NCBI GenBank assembly: GCA_009809945.1
Contig: WTPW01002095.1
Span: 1 to 64,000 of the forward strand
DNA length: 64,000 nucleotides
DNA from: Gigaspora margarita
Lineage: Eukaryota > Glomeromycota > Glomeromycetes > Diversisporales > Gigasporaceae
Reading direction: 5' to 3'
The notes under the pieces are model-generated. The model was not told the DNA's origin. It saw only the letters and a list, made by a program, of their open reading frames with translations, and did not search any database. Made by a program: the position numbers and the translations under genes. This document shows positions 21,611-34,152 of this stretch, in pieces (position 1 is the stretch's first letter; every line of letters begins with the position of its first letter).

Positions 21611-24419
21611 CTAAAAGACAAAAGAAATAGGAGCATCCAATAAATTATTAAATAATTCTAATAAATCCCATTTTGCTAATGGATCATCCGCTGGATGAAT
21701 AATATGTCCACAAAATTCAAATTCGGGTGGCTCTTCATTGAAAATTTCACCATTTTCTAGACGATTTTCAAGATCTAACATTTCAACCCAATTCTCAATT
21801 ACATTGGACCAATGTTCATCATCATCATCAAGAGCTTCAGAATCATCAGTTATGCCTTCATTAGTCATTTCAGCTATTTCGCTTGATTCGATCATTTCAC
21901 TTTGTTCAATTGATGTATTATCAGATACGTTTGATGGACTTTCAGGTTCATTTGATGGATCATTAAGAGTTAGTGAATTAATTTTATTGCTGCTTATAGA
22001 AGGTTCTTCTAATTCTTGTGAAATATCTTCATTAATATGAGGTCTGATAGGGGCCACAATGTGAATTCGTTTAAATTGTTGCTCAGATTGTTCAATATCG
22101 CAATGTTTTCGTTTGTTTAGGATTTCACTGCGTAATTGACTTATCACAAACACTTTCTCATATTTAAAAATAATAAATTATAAGTTAATCATAAACTTAA
22201 AATAAGAATAATAGTTATATATACCGGCAAACGATTTCAGCGTTTGGTGTGTGAAAAACCCATTGTCAACCATAATTGTTCCACAGAAGCTAAATTAACA
22301 CATATTCCGAATAATTGTACAGCCAAGCAAGACAGTTCTGGGGCAAAACCTTTTGATGAATCCCAAAAATCAATAATATTTTCATCAAATTGGCTATAAG
22401 TTTCTTTATCAAAAGGAAATAACGCTCTCTGATATGTTAAAAATTTATGCAAAATGCATGTTGGTGCTTCTCCAAACCATAAAAGGTAATAATAATTCAG
22501 CCATTGACCGAAGTGGGTATAGGTGAGATCAGAAGCATGAGAAGAAAATTTTGAAAGTTGATAATTTGGGTGCAAAACAAATGACAATAAAAGTAAAGGT
22601 TGTTCTCATTGAGACAGCGATTTTCTAAACGGTTTACCATATGATCTGAAAAATTAGTATCTTTGTGATTAGCAAAAACCTTAATGAGCCACCCAAAACA
22701 GTGCACAACTTCATATAGCCGTGCGATATCCTTTTGGAGCTTATTCAATATGCAGCACAAAGAAAACAGCAAATCTTGAAGGTCATATAGCTGATTCCAA
22801 AAATTAGGACACTGTATAATGGAAATAATGTTAGGTGAAAGCGTCTTTTTTATATTATTATTTTCTGAAACGAATCGTTGTCATGATAGTTCACTTCGTG
22901 ACGTACTAATTGTTCTGATTCTTGTTGGGGAAAATTTTGCTACAAGTGTCTAAATAGATAATTTTATTAAGAATTATTATAAATATTTTAAACCGAAAAA
23001 AATGTATTACCAAAAGTATTTTGGCATGCCAAAATACTTTTAGTAAAAACTTTAAAGATTTACTTTAAGTGCAGCATCAGTCTTCAACACGGAATGGAAA
23101 CAAAAATAGATACTATTCCAACGTGTCTCAGCCGGTGTAAGAAGAGAAATTGTTTGTCCATAACATGATTTTTGCTCATCTCGTAGCAATCCAGTGAAAT
23201 ATGGTGACGAATGAAAGTAGCTTACGATGCGTATGGCATTTTTTAATGTTCTTTTATATATATCAGACTCCTTGAAAATGTTACCAACGACTAAGTTCAT
23301 TTGATGTGCCATGCAAGGTATAAAAATTTTATTCTGATATTCGATTCTTAGCTGCTGTCTATAAAACCATTAAAATATATATTTGTCATCTATGAAAAAA
23401 AAAATAAATAAAATACTCGTTATATAATATATTTAATATTTACCTCGCGGCTGCATATTCGCTAGCTGAATCTGATATGAAGCAGTTAATTCTTATGCCC
23501 TCATTTCTGCATTATTCATTACATTTTTGATAAGAGCTTTTACATCTTCAGTTCTTGATCTTTGATTACTAATATTGCTTGCATTCCAGACTAAGGCTTC
23601 ACCATTAGAAGTAATTAAAACCACACTGAAAAGATGCTCCTGCTTAATGTTTGTCCAGCCATCAAAGGCTGCTGTTACTTTGATACTTTCTACACGTGCA
23701 CATTGTGAAATATCTTTAGTCAATGTCATTGAAACTTTTGGGAGAATTCAGTTACTTATTGCTCATCGATTAGGCAGCTTTAAAGTTGGCATAACAAAAT
23801 TAAAAATATCTTGTGTTTCTTGGTTTTCCATAAAGGTAAAAGAGAGACCGTTTGATACGATCATATGCAATATCAGGTTTTTGAAATGCTGATTATCCTT
23901 ATCAGATAGTTGACGCATAGCATAATTATTAAGAGGTGCTTGTTTTATTTTCGACAGAGTAGATTTGCTAGTAGTTGATAAAGTAGATTTGCTTGACGAT
24001 GAAGTGGATTTGCTAGTAGACGATGAAGTGGATGAAATTGTGGTAGTGATTTCATCATCTGATTCAGAATTAACTTTTCCTGTAGTAATCATTGAAATAA
24101 TTAAAATATTGTATAAACAATATGCAATGTTTAGTATAATTACCTTTGCTATTTTTTTTTTAGTGTCTTCAGGTACTGGCTGAGCAAAAATTTTTGCAAT
24201 CTCATCTGCATTATAGTGTGCATTAAAATTTGAACAATTTTGAAAATGGTTTCTACATAGCTTCACCTTGTTTGAGACAAAGCACTCAGGCTTCGTAATA
24301 GCAACAGATAAGGTATAAGTTTGTACACAAGAAAGACAAACTGCCTTCTTGTTTGCTTTTGGATTTTCAGGTGTAGTTAAATGAAAAAATTCTCGAAAAC
24401 TATGTTCTTTTTTACCCAT
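21611..24419 (-). pseudogene. hAT transposase with BED zinc finger, decayed
   Basis: Start chosen at 24419, where MGKKEHSFREFF leads into a BED finger (CLSC..HFQNC); the longer frame to 24536 adds nothing recognisable. A GT-AG intron lies near 24080-24144, followed by a serine/threonine linker. Next come the transposase core (SIKVTAAFDGWTNIKQEHLF; ISDSASEYAAAR; CMAHQMNLVVGN; TPAETRWNSIYF) and the C-terminal dimerisation segment (FAPELSCLAVQLFGICVNLA, then SVEQLW..MGFSHTKR). An acidic tail follows a short intron near 22160-22218. Breaks: in-frame stops at 23763-23765 and 23748-23750, a one-base shift near 23500, a shift near 22560, and a stop (TGA) after HTKR. Cut-and-paste activity in the nucleus would have been its role. 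Confidence 0.85.
23012..23041. repeat. 30-bp perfect palindrome
   Basis: aaaagtattttggca followed by its exact reverse complement, centred on gcatgc, at the edge of a transposase exon just before a possible splice donor. No second copy was seen in the window. Confidence 0.9.
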
Positions 24420-25132
24420 TGTAATTTTACATGAAAAAAAAACCAAAATCATGACACAGTATTTATAAAATGCCCCGAATGATAATAAAGCACGAGTTCC
24501 TTTTTCATTTAAGAAATTCTCTCCTTTCTCAACCATATCTATCTATTGGACAACCTTATTTTTTTTATTTTTTTTTGATTTTTATTTTTTTTTAATTTTT
24601 ATTTATTTAGTTATTTATTTTTATTTTTTAATTTTTTTTTTATTTTTATTTTTTACTATGTAATGTTTTATTTGATCTATACTATACAATTTTTACACTT
24701 GTTCCAAGTATATTTTCACCCGTTTACTCATCAAGAATTAATATTTGATGTTAGAATTTTTGTATTTGTCTAAAAGCTGGGTATACAGTATTTATATTAT
24801 TAATAAACTTTTATTTATTAAATCATTAATATTTACGTACAATCACTTACATTGTTCTGAATTTCTATTTATACAATACTTACAGGTTTCTTGTAAATAA
24901 TATGTATGCATAATGCAAAAAAGGTTATCAATATAGAAAATCAACATAAATTCTATATGCACAATGACTCAAATAACCCAAATGACTCAAATAACCCTGG
25001 TCATTTGGTCACAAGTCATTTGCAACCGACCCAAAATTTGAATAACCCATAATGACCGGTCATTTTAGGGTCATTTGAGGTCATTTAAAAAATTTTCAAA
25101 TGACCAGGTTATTTACCATCACTGTCGTACAG

Positions 25133-26068
25133 TGCTATAAGAAATCACTCTGAATCATTTTACTTTTTATATTTTACTTAAGTAATTAATTACTACTACG
25201 TTGACCAAATATCATCTGTTGTGCAAAAAAAGAGACAAGCTTAAATTAACAATTTAGAGTATAAAGTTTAGATTGTTTTTTTTTATAGCAAATCAGAAAT
25301 ATCGATAGTTATAGCTCTTAATTATTATTATATTTATTATTTTTTTAATTAAGGTTTACAAGAGAATTTTGCAATTGAACAAGTGAAAATCGTGACATTG
25401 ATTAATTAATTCAACAAACACAACTTGATGCATCGATGTTTAAAAACATTATTGAATAGATGGAAGTTTATATTCTTTTAAGAAAATTAATGGCAGAGAT
25501 TCAGTATTTGGGATTTGGATATTTATTTACAAAAAACAATACATATGTTAAAAAAACAATACATAAAATAAATGAATAGTTTTTGGATCCAAAGACAAAG
25601 ATAAATTCAAGTTTGAATTACTGTAATTGATTGTGTAAGGTACCCAGATACAATTTAATTTCATGTAGTAAAAACTTTGATTTGTACCTCCAGGTACCTT
25701 GTATAGTATAGGATACGTTGTGTGGAGTATAATATTACTCATAAGTAAAAAAAAATATTATTAGTAAATCGGCCTTTGATTTGTATCTGGGTATCTTACA
25801 AAACACCACAACAAATAGCTTTGAAATATACCCAGTACAAATCAAGAGGGTACCGATTAAAGGGGTATCTTCCACAAGTCTTGCTAAAGGTTCTAAATTT
25901 GAAAGAAGAGCTAGCGTTTTGGATTTTCATCCTATTTATAAGTATGTTCTCAATTTGTATTAAAGTTATTTAAAATATAAACTTTTTTTTTATAACATTT
26001 TATTTATTAAATATATAATTATAACTAATTATTCAATCTATTCCATTAATGAGATCTTCTAGCTATTT
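25133..26068. other. A+T-rich region with gtaccc words
   Basis: 25600-25880 repeats ggtacc(c), tttgatttgtatc and gggtatctt words in both orientations, suggesting a worn element. Two overlapping frames at 25776-25973 have no recognisable domain and lie over those words. Confidence 0.4.
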
Positions 26069-26234
26069 ATATTCTTGAATACATTGGTCAAGTAAAAGAA
26101 GCGAAAAATTTTGCCAAAAAAGTATTAAAAAATAAAATTAATACAGGTATACTTGCTGATAGGTAGCAACCTTATGAATAGCCTGTCTTACAAGTTGGTT
26201 TTACCTTTAAGCAAATTTACAAATATAAAGTATT
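26069..26234 (+). pseudogene. Protein-coding fragment of unknown family
   Basis: One frame reads ILEYIGQVKEAKNFAKKVLK then NKINTGILADR, a stop, QPYE, a stop, and PVLQVGFTFKQIYKY. The composition is protein-like and amphipathic, unlike neighbouring A+T-rich frames. It ends at the hAT MITE inserted at 26238. Its proximity to the kinase remains at 26938 may be meaningful, but the family is not recognised. Confidence 0.3.
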
Positions 26235-26237
26235 ATG

Positions 26238-26522
26238 TAGGGTTCCTCAAGTTCAAATCAAATCAAATATTGGTCCAATTTGAATTTGATCAAATCAAAT
26301 TGACCCTGATTTGAATTTGATTTGATTCAAATATTTGAATTTGAATTTGATTTGAATTTGAATTTTTAATAGTAATTTTCAAATCAAATTAAATATTTGT
26401 CAAATCAAATCAAATTGATCATATTTGAATTTGATCAAATCAAATATAGTCAAATTTGAATTTGAATTTGATCAAATATTTGATTCAAATATTTGAATAT
26501 CAAATCAAATTGCGGAACCCTA
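26238..26522. mobile_element. hAT MITE of tcaaatcaaatt words, copy 2
   Basis: Sister of 19578-19853: TAGGGTTCCTCAA..ttgcggaaccctag ends and 8-bp duplication gtattatg (26230-26237) / gtatcatg (26523-26530) with one difference. The interior is nearly colinear with copy 1. Confidence 0.9.
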
Positions 26523-26937
26523 GTATCATGGTCCTTACTAGCCACAAATGTGTTTTTAGTACTTATATACTCCTTTCTCACACACAAAAGTCATAACCAA
26601 CCCATATATACTTTCAGTCATGATCTTATTGCCGGCACGAAGGTATTGATTATGATTCTTTTTTTTTTTTTAAATCATATTACCAGATCTAACTTACTTT
26701 TTTCTTTTTTATACGTTCCTTATACATTTTTTGAAAACGGACCCTGAATTTGATTTTATTGTAATTAATTAAAAGCTTTTTATTGTAATCAAACAATCAA
26801 TCATTAAAATACTTAACTTTTCAGATTTCATATTTCTTCTATATCATGATCTGTAATTGATCATAATTTAATCCAATGATTGATAATCTGTGACTCAATC
26901 AGTAGTACCCGTATATTCCATGCTAACCCAAAACTGT

Positions 26938-28000
26938 GATATAAAGTATCTTGCTAAAAAGGCCTTGGTATTATTTTTAAGGCAGTATAGATTGACAGAT
27001 ATATTATAGGACTTGATTATCAAAAGTAAGTATAAAAACAAAGAGCACAAACAGATGTTTGTTTAAAGGGCTTTAATAATTCTAAAAATATAAAACAAGA
27101 ATTTTTAGAAGAAGTTAGTATTATAATTTATTATTATTAAGGTGTAGTAATCTTATTTATTCCAATTAAAATTTTAGATTAAAAATCAACATAAATATAG
27201 GATGATTCTGCAATTGCGATATATGAAATAACCAAAAAGCCAAAAGATAATAACTACACAATGGCAACAAAGTACACAAAGCAGGGAAGTTTCAAAAAAT
27301 TGTTAGATAGTAAATATAGTGAATTAAACTGGTATTCCAAAGTAGCTAACTTATATTATATACCGTATATTCCTGAAAATAAGCTACTCCGAAAATAAGC
27401 AACCCCCCTAATTTTTTTCAAAAATCTCAAAAAACGCGTTAGCATTTGCTACATATAAAAGTCTAAATTTTACTAAGTAAATCTCAAAAGTGCCATTAAG
27501 TAAACTTATTCAGGACACAAAAATACACCTACAGTAAAAATTTCATGTTATTTGGATATCTTTTTATTAGTACGTTTTTCAATTTTTCAAAAAATTTAAC
27601 AATTCGAAAATAAGCAACCCCTCGCTTTTTCGTGTAATTTTTGTCCCAAAAAAGTTGCTTATTTTCGGGAATATACGGTAGCTGGTGGGCCTAAAACAAT
27701 TTACAAAGCCAACCTAGTGTATAAAGATTTTTATTCTAGAAATATTTGGATCTGATGAATAAATGTTTAGACACAGATCCTCAAAACTGACCAATTGCTA
27801 TCATTTTTTTTTAGAAATCTGAAAAATGAAAAAACTAAATTTTTATAAGCAAGTTAAAGATTTAGACAAAAACTTATTATCATATAATCAAGTCAAATCA
27901 ATACGATTTGAACATCAGATGCACCTACAAGCTATTTATACAAGTCGATTTTTAAATCTTTTAACCCTCTTTAAACAAGGTAATAATGCTTGTATTTTTT
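26938..28000 (+). pseudogene. Protein kinase pseudogene, split by a MITE
   Basis: Frames read, with stops and shifts, KGLGIIFKAV (glycine-rich loop), CLKGFNNSKNIKQEFLEEV, YEITKKPKDNNYTMATKYTK, then QGSFKKLLDSKYSELNWYSK and VANLYYI. After the 27363-27678 MITE they continue as AGGPKTIYKANLVYKDFYSR, in the place of the HRDFHSGN catalytic loop. Most of the C-lobe is then missing; the remainder is MNKCLDTDPQN and a tail ending AIYTSRFLN. This order and tail match the large kinase families of glomeromycete fungi, from memory of that family. The invariant lysine region is altered (CLKG), HRD reads YKD, and the DFG region is deleted, so no activity is expected. Confidence 0.75.
27363..27678. mobile_element. 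TA-flanked palindromic MITE inside the kinase
   Basis: CCGTATATTCCTGAAAATAA left end and ttattttcgggaatatacgg right end, with ta at 27361-27362 and 27679-27680. Removing the element and one TA rejoins the kinase frame exactly (..NLYYI then AGGPKTI..). It is the reverse-orientation sister of 9398-9714. Confidence 0.9.
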
Positions 28001-28348
28001 AAAATTTTAGTATAATCTTATATAATAACTCGTGCTTTTTATACTTAGTTATTGTATGGGATTGTATACTATGCAATAATGGATATGTGAATATTCAGTC
28101 ATAGTTTATTCACTACCTACTACATACCACAATAACTAATTTATTTTTTTAAACTACAATTTTGTATATATTTTTAGCAAGTTAACGCATTAATTATGTT
28201 AAAGTTCCCAATGGTAATATTTGATTTAATTAACCAAATTTATTGCCTATTTTTATATTGGTATTTAGATTATTAAATCAAGTAAAAAAAAGTTATTAGA
28301 TTGCTAATTCTATTTATTATTTCTATACTATAACAATTTAGCAATTGC
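28001..28348. other. A+T-rich spacer
   Basis: Nothing recognised beyond short A+T-rich inverted words. Confidence 0.5.
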
Positions 28349-28350
28349 TA

Positions 28351-28605
28351 TATGGGCTGCCGTTAATAGAAATCAAGCAAATTTTTTTAGTAACTTTTTT
28401 TAAAAGCTTAAATCAAAATAACTTAACAAAAACTTGATCAAATTTGATAAAAAATGTTTTAAATTAATTCTATAAGTTTATGAAATTAATTTAAAAAAAA
28501 AATTTATCAAATTTGATTAAATTTTTGTTAAGTTATTTCTGTTCAAAGTTTCAAAAAAATTTTATTATAAAAAATTTGCTTGATTTCTATTGATGGCAGC
28601 CCATA
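28351..28605. mobile_element. TA-flanked hairpin MITE, 255 bp
   Basis: TATGGGCTGCC and ggcagcccata ends extend into long inverted arms (aatagaaatcaagcaaattt), flanked by ta at 28349-28350 and 28606-28607. The centre is near aattctataagtttatg. Distinct from the CCGTAT family. Confidence 0.8.
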
Positions 28606-28966
28606 TATCTTTGAAAGAAAAGATATAACCCAGTTAGGATTAGCTAGACTTATAGTTTAGAGCTAACTAAATATAGATTGTTAGCAAAATAGTGGTTAAC
28701 AAGTTCTATTTAAGATAAAGAATATCTAATTTTAACCGGGGAATTCACCGGGGTGATATAACTCAAAAACATATTAAATAATCAGGATCAGGCACTTCTG
28801 AAAATCTCATAAAAACTAAAATCAGGATCAGGTTCTTATATCTAATATATATTATCAAAATTTTACCCTAACCCTAAAATAATAAGGGAGATGATTTCCT
28901 TCCAGTTATTTTCTTTAAGATATTATATAATAAAAATTACTAAATTAAACACTGTATATAAATTTA

Positions 28967-29684
28967 GGGTATTGCTATTTACACTATGGTTTTTACTATT
29001 TGCACTATAGATTTTGTGTAATATTAGATTATCAATCAACCTTTTCTATTTGCACCATAGTAATACATGTTGCACCACTTTTTTTATAAATTAACAACAT
29101 ATAAAAAAAATTTTTCGCAATTTTTATGTAACCTTAGGCTTTTTAATGTTGCACCAATAAAAACTCACCTTTTTTGTAGATTAACAACATGCAGGGGTAC
29201 AGGATAAGATTTTTGCAATTTTTGTATAACGTTAGGACTGGTTAAAATGTTCTAATAGGCCTGCTAATCTAATTTTATAATGTGGGCCAACCCTAACCCT
29301 AATTATATAATGCGGGCCAACCCTTACCCTAATTTCTTAAGGCCTTAATATAATGTGGGCCAGAATTCCACAATTTTGTGTAGCTTTGGGCTATTTTCAT
29401 ATTGCACCAATAAAAACTTTGTCTTTTTTGTAGATTAACGACATGTAGGGATGCAAAATAAGATTTTTCACAATTTTAGTATAATCTTAAACTGTTTTAA
29501 TATTGCACCAATAAAAACTTGTCTTTTTTTGTAGATTAACAATATGTAGGGGTGCAAGATAAGATTTTTTCAAATGTTCGTATAACTATACCATGGTGCA
29601 AATAGAAAAGGTTGATTAATGATCTACTATTACATGAAATCCATAGTGCAAATAGTAAAAACCATGGTGTAAATAGCAGTACCC
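28967..29684. mobile_element. MITE with ~95-bp inverted ends and internal tandem units
   Basis: GGGTATTGCTATTTACAC at the left and its counterpart at the right, continuing through ccttttctatttgcacca. Flanked by taaattta on both sides (28959-28966 and 29685-29692); this string is its own complement, so the duplication length is uncertain. The interior has about four units of attgcaccaataaaaactt plus gtagattaacaacatg. Confidence 0.8.
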
Positions 29685-30239
29685 TAAATTTATTAAATGA
29701 ATATTAAAATAATAAATATTAAAATTACCTTTATTACGATTGTTGGTGGCTAGATTTGTTATTTTAAATAATATATGGATATATTTTATAAATTTTTAAA
29801 GAAACTGTAAAACTAAAATCCAAATATTAAGGTACTGAACCTTAACAGTTTTTTCTAGTAGAATCAAAATTATATTTTATTTCAAAACTTCAATTATAAT
29901 AAATTCTTAGAAATAAAATAGAGTAAAAATAGGACCCCGGACATCTCTCATATAGGTTATAACTGATCTGCATGAATTTAGGCGTTTTTGCTACCCCTAA
30001 AATCAAGTAAATTTGCTAAAAGTTGGATTATTACATATAAACTTTATAGTAATTTGCTAAAAACTAAATTATAACATTTAGTATCAAGTAAATAAATATA
30101 GTATAAATTTTTTTATTTGAATTCATAGAATTAAAATAAAAAAATTTTTATCAAATTTGGTCAAGAACTCGTGGAGATATCTTTGATAAAAGTTCCTGTA
30201 AACAATTTCAACGTAGCTTCTTTGTAATATGTTTTTTTG

Positions 30240-31918
30240 TTTTTTCAAAATAACCCACTATTTGGCGATGATTTACAAGAAATTTTACTATGCTAACTAA
30301 AAAAAATTTTATAACAAGACTTGTAGCGCATATCATGTACTAATAGAATCTCAAATTTTATAAAAAAGTATTGAAAACTCGTGAAGATATTAACATTTTT
30401 GTAAATTTAGACGCATACGTTTTTGCAAGTTTTCCCTAAACTTCAAATGCTTTCTGAAGCACTTTCTCAAAATGAAAACTCCAAAACGTGACTAAGTAAG
30501 TTGGTAGAATAGGTATTTTAAAGTCTTCGGTTAAAATTTCATCAAAAACGAATCAATATTGACGAAGTTATGATGATTTTTCAATTTGTTTCCAGATTCG
30601 GAATTTTTTAAAATTTACAATTTTGATGAAAACAGAAAAATTACATCACAGGCTAGATTTTTACAAGTTCAAATGAAANTTTACTAATAGAATCTCAAAT
30701 TTTATGAAAAAATATTGAAAACTCGTAGAGATATTAACGTTTTTGTAAATTCGGATGTCATATGTTTTTGCAAATAATTTTGGCACGTGATGTATGTTTT
30801 TGGAAATAGAAAAAATCTTTTATCAAAGATTTCTCTACGAGTTCTTGACCAAATTCGATAAAAATTTTTTTATTTTAATTCTACAAATATATAGAATTCA
30901 AATAAAAAAATTTTTGTCGAATTTGGTTAAGAACTCGTAGAGAAATCTTTGATGAAAGATTTTTTCTATTTCCAAAGATGTATATCACATGCCAAAATTG
31001 TTTGCAAAAACATATAACGTCTGAATTTACAAAAACGTTAATATCTCCACGAGTTTTCAACATTTTTTCATAAAATTTGAGATTCTATTAGTAAATAATA
31101 TGCTCTAAAAGTTTACTTAGTGCGCAGTAACTTGTTTCATTTGAACTTGTAAAAATCTAGCCTGTGATGTAATTTTTCTGTTTTCATCAAAATTGTAAAT
31201 TTTAGAGCAAAAATTATATATTGCACCTGTGGTGTTCAATACCAGTAATATGAAATTCATGTAACATGCAAATCAAATAAAAACAAAAAGTAAATTTCGA
31301 TTAATATTAGGGTTAGGGTTAAGGCCTGGGATGGAGCAGGGGCATAGATTATACCAAAATTTCACAAGGAATTTTTTTTGTTAGAGCCTCAAAGATGATT
31401 TCATAAATGAATTTTTGTGTTATAGTCATTTTTTAAAAAATATCTAAAAAATTTGCATTGCACCTGATTTTTACGTTACACTGCAGCTCATAATAAAAAT
31501 TATAGTGGTGTTGAACACCAGTGGTGTGATTTAACAATGCCGTTTTAGAAAATTCCGAATCTGGAAGCAAATTGAAAAATCATCATAACTTCGTCAATAT
31601 TGATCTGTTTTTAATTAAATTTTAACTGAAGACTTTAAAATACCTATTCTACCAACTTACTTAGTCACGTTTTGGAGTTTTCATTTTGAGAAAGTGCTTC
31701 AGAAAGCATTTGAAGTTTAGGGAAAACTTGCAAAACGTATGCGTCTGAATTTACAAAAATGTTAATATCTTCACGAATTTTTAATACTTTTTCATAAAAT
31801 TTGAGATTCTATTAGTCCATGATATGTGCTACAAGTCTTGTTATAAAATTTTTTTTAGTTAGCATAGTAAAATTTCTTGTAAATCATCGCCAAACAGTGG
31901 GTTATTTTGAAAAGTTAA
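30240..31918. repeat. Giant palindrome of gaactcgtagagatat modules
   Basis: Arms meet near 30887 between two copies of ttcttgaccaaattcgat and its complement. After removal of the nested 31207-31540 element the arms are about 650 bp each. Markers such as caaaataacccact..tttgg, ccaaaacgtgactaagta and cagattcggaatttttt appear in mirrored order. The same module family fills 60735-63957. Confidence 0.85.
31207..31540. mobile_element. MULE-like MITE in the palindrome arm
   Basis: The opposite, uninterrupted arm (near 30610) gives the empty site. The flanks share ttttaga (31200-31206 and 31543-31549), consistent with a worn 9-bp duplication. The interior has gggttagggttaaggcctggg and aaggaattttttttgttagagcc, shared with 32983-33319, 46253-46590 and 61854-62207. 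Ends contain gtggtgtt(c/g)aa.acca inverted words. Confidence 0.75.
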
Positions 31919-32339
31919 AAATTATTATATAAATTACTAATTCACTTAATGATAACCCATGCAATTGTATTATATAATTATTTGTTTATCGACATACAAT
32001 CATGATCAATGATCGTAATACATATGTAGAGTAAGTACCAAGTTGCTATTTATACTAAAGCCCGATTATATGCTACAACTACTTTTTAATTATAATTGAT
32101 TATCACTTTGTTCTGTAAACAATAAATAACTTGATTATCATCAAAATGTAGTTAAATTGCTAAAAATAAAATATGACATGTATAAAATCTTAGTAATTCG
32201 CCAAAATATTCAATTATGACCCTTTTTAAAATTAACTTTAATTTGCTAAAATTAAAATTTGGACCTTAGATCAAAATTGAATCAATTTGCTAAAAAAAAA
32301 TATGACATATATCAGAGATGTCTGGGGTCCTGTAAAAAT

Positions 32340-32980
32340 TAGCTCTTTGCATGTTCTAAATAAAATTTAAACACTATTTAGCCATTATCAAGAAACTATA
32401 TTAAAATATATAAAAAAACTTCTAAGAATGATTGGGTTTGAACATGTTTTGAAAGCAAATTCAGTTTAGATCTTTAAATAGATTATGACAATTCAATCTA
32501 TATTTAATAAAATAAATAGATAAGAATAATTAAACATTAAATATATAGCAAAAGAATCTTGGCATTGAGTTTATATAGATAATAACATAAATTTCAATCA
32601 ATCAAATTTTAAGTTTGATTTTGTCAATAGACTTAAAATGCTATTTTAAAATTTTAAATACAGAAATAAGATGAGATAGCAAAATTTTTTATTATAATAA
32701 AGAATACTAATTATATTGTAAGATACAAATGTTAGTTTAAAACTATCTTTTTTATAAAGCATATAGATCATTATAAATTTTTTGTGCTGTCTAAAAATTT
32801 TTTGATGTATTTCTAGGTTATAACTTTATAAAATTTAAATTTAAGTTTTATAATTTAAAAAGTTTTAAAATTTTTTAGTAAAAGTACATGTGAGTGGTCA
32901 TTTTATTTGTCTCAAAAAATTAACTTTATATGGCCTTAATTATATTAATTATATTAATTATCTAATTTCAATTATTATAA
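32340..32980. repeat. A+T-rich dispersed repeat, two copies
   Basis: 32690-32810 (tataaagcatatagatcattataaat) is similar to 49085-49200, in the same orientation. No boundary or function assigned. Confidence 0.45.
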
Positions 32981-32982
32981 AA

Positions 32983-33319
32983 CGCACTTATGGTGTTTTA
33001 CCACCATAGGTAAATTAGATTTGCAAATCTGTATAACAAAAACAAAAAAATAAATTTTTATAAAACAAAAAATAAATTTTGATTACTTTAGGGTTAGGGT
33101 GAGGCCTGGGATTTTATTAGGGCATTAGTATATACAAAATTTAGCAAGGAATTTTTTTTATTAGAGCCCCAAAGTTGGTTTCATAATCAAAATTTTGAGA
33201 TATGAATGTTTTTTTAAAAAATAAACAAAAGAACGAAATTTCATATTACATCTGATCTTAAATTTTGATTGGCTATTCTAATAGTTTTGTGTAATATGAT
33301 GTAAAACACCATAGGTGTG
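32983..33319. mobile_element. MULE-like MITE, second copy
   Basis: Ends cgcacttatggtgttttac and gtaaaacaccataggtgtg are inverted repeats. Interior agggttagggtgaggcctggga and gcaaggaattttttttattagag match 31207-31540. The target duplication is unclear. Confidence 0.65.
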
Positions 33320-33780
33320 TTTTAGTAAAACTCATCTAATTTTATATAATGATCTACATTATGCATATTGTTTACTTGTTTACATTTTTTTAACCAATTA
33401 AAACAAATGTTCACTATGCTATTACTACTATATGGTCTGTACATGTACGTTTTTTTTTTGAAAATGGCCAAAGTAAAATTTGGTTGCACATGAAATATTA
33501 CTTGTTTTTCTAGAAAACCCAAATATCCACTGTCAAATAAAATTTATTCAGTTTAATTTTTTTTTTAAAGATAAAATTTAATAGTCTTATTTCGCCTTGT
33601 ATTATTCTCCAAGAATCTATGAATAAATATAGTATATATCGTATTAATTTTAAAATGTTAATATCTGTATTCACTTATTAGCATTGTAATTAAATAGATT
33701 TTTAATAATTGATTGTAGTCTTAGAAATAGGATTTATTTAAGCTATAGTATTTATTTAATAAATTGCGTATACAAATTAG
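33320..33780. other. A+T-rich spacer
   Basis: The short minus-strand frame at 33322-33522 shows no family features. Nothing else recognised. Confidence 0.4.
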
Positions 33781-34152
33781 TTTACCTATTTTGCTTTTTA
33801 CATTCTAAAAAACTATTTAATACTTCAGAAAGATCATAATCCAAATCCTTAGATAAAACAGCTTGGGCCGTTTCTGCTATAGGGGATTTTAAATTTTTAA
33901 TTTTCAAGTCAACGATTTCATTAATTAATAATATTGTAGAACTATTAAATATATCTGATAAAGTTTCATTATAAATCCTTGTTTGATTCTCCTCATAACT
34001 CATTATATTACTAACTAATAATATGTTGCATGTATTTTGAAGATTAGTTTCTGTTAATTCTTTATCGGCAAAGTTTAGCTCACGTTGAATATTTGTTATA
34101 TAATATGATCTAATTTTAGACATTCCCTTTAGTCTGTTCATACTCAAATTAG

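Larger units (their letters stand above)
20787..25124 (-). mobile_element. hAT element with its own transposase gene, 4.34 kb
   Basis: The left end CAGTGATAGTAAATGACCTG and right end aggttatttaccatcactg are inverted repeats. Flanks are tcatacag (20779-20786) and tcgtacag (25125-25132), an 8-bp duplication with one difference. Both subterminal zones (20800-20895 and 24965-25110) repeat aaatgac(c/t) and ggtcattt, probably transposase sites. It encloses a transposase gene in reverse orientation, so it is the one formerly autonomous element in the window. Confidence 0.88.
29931..32331. mobile_element. hAT-like element filled by a giant palindrome
   Basis: AGGACCCCGGACATCTCTC and the inverted right end tcagagatgtctggggtcct, with exact 8-bp duplication gtaaaaat at 29923-29930 and 32332-32339. 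Subterminal zones repeat aatttgctaaaa (29990-30080 and 32150-32300). The centre is the palindrome 30240-31918 with a further element nested in its right arm. No transposase frame. Confidence 0.85.

Noticed and set aside
21738..22040. Serine-rich plus-strand frames opposite the hAT gene (also 23575-23892 and 23965-24183)
   Set aside because: They are antisense shadows of the transposase exons.
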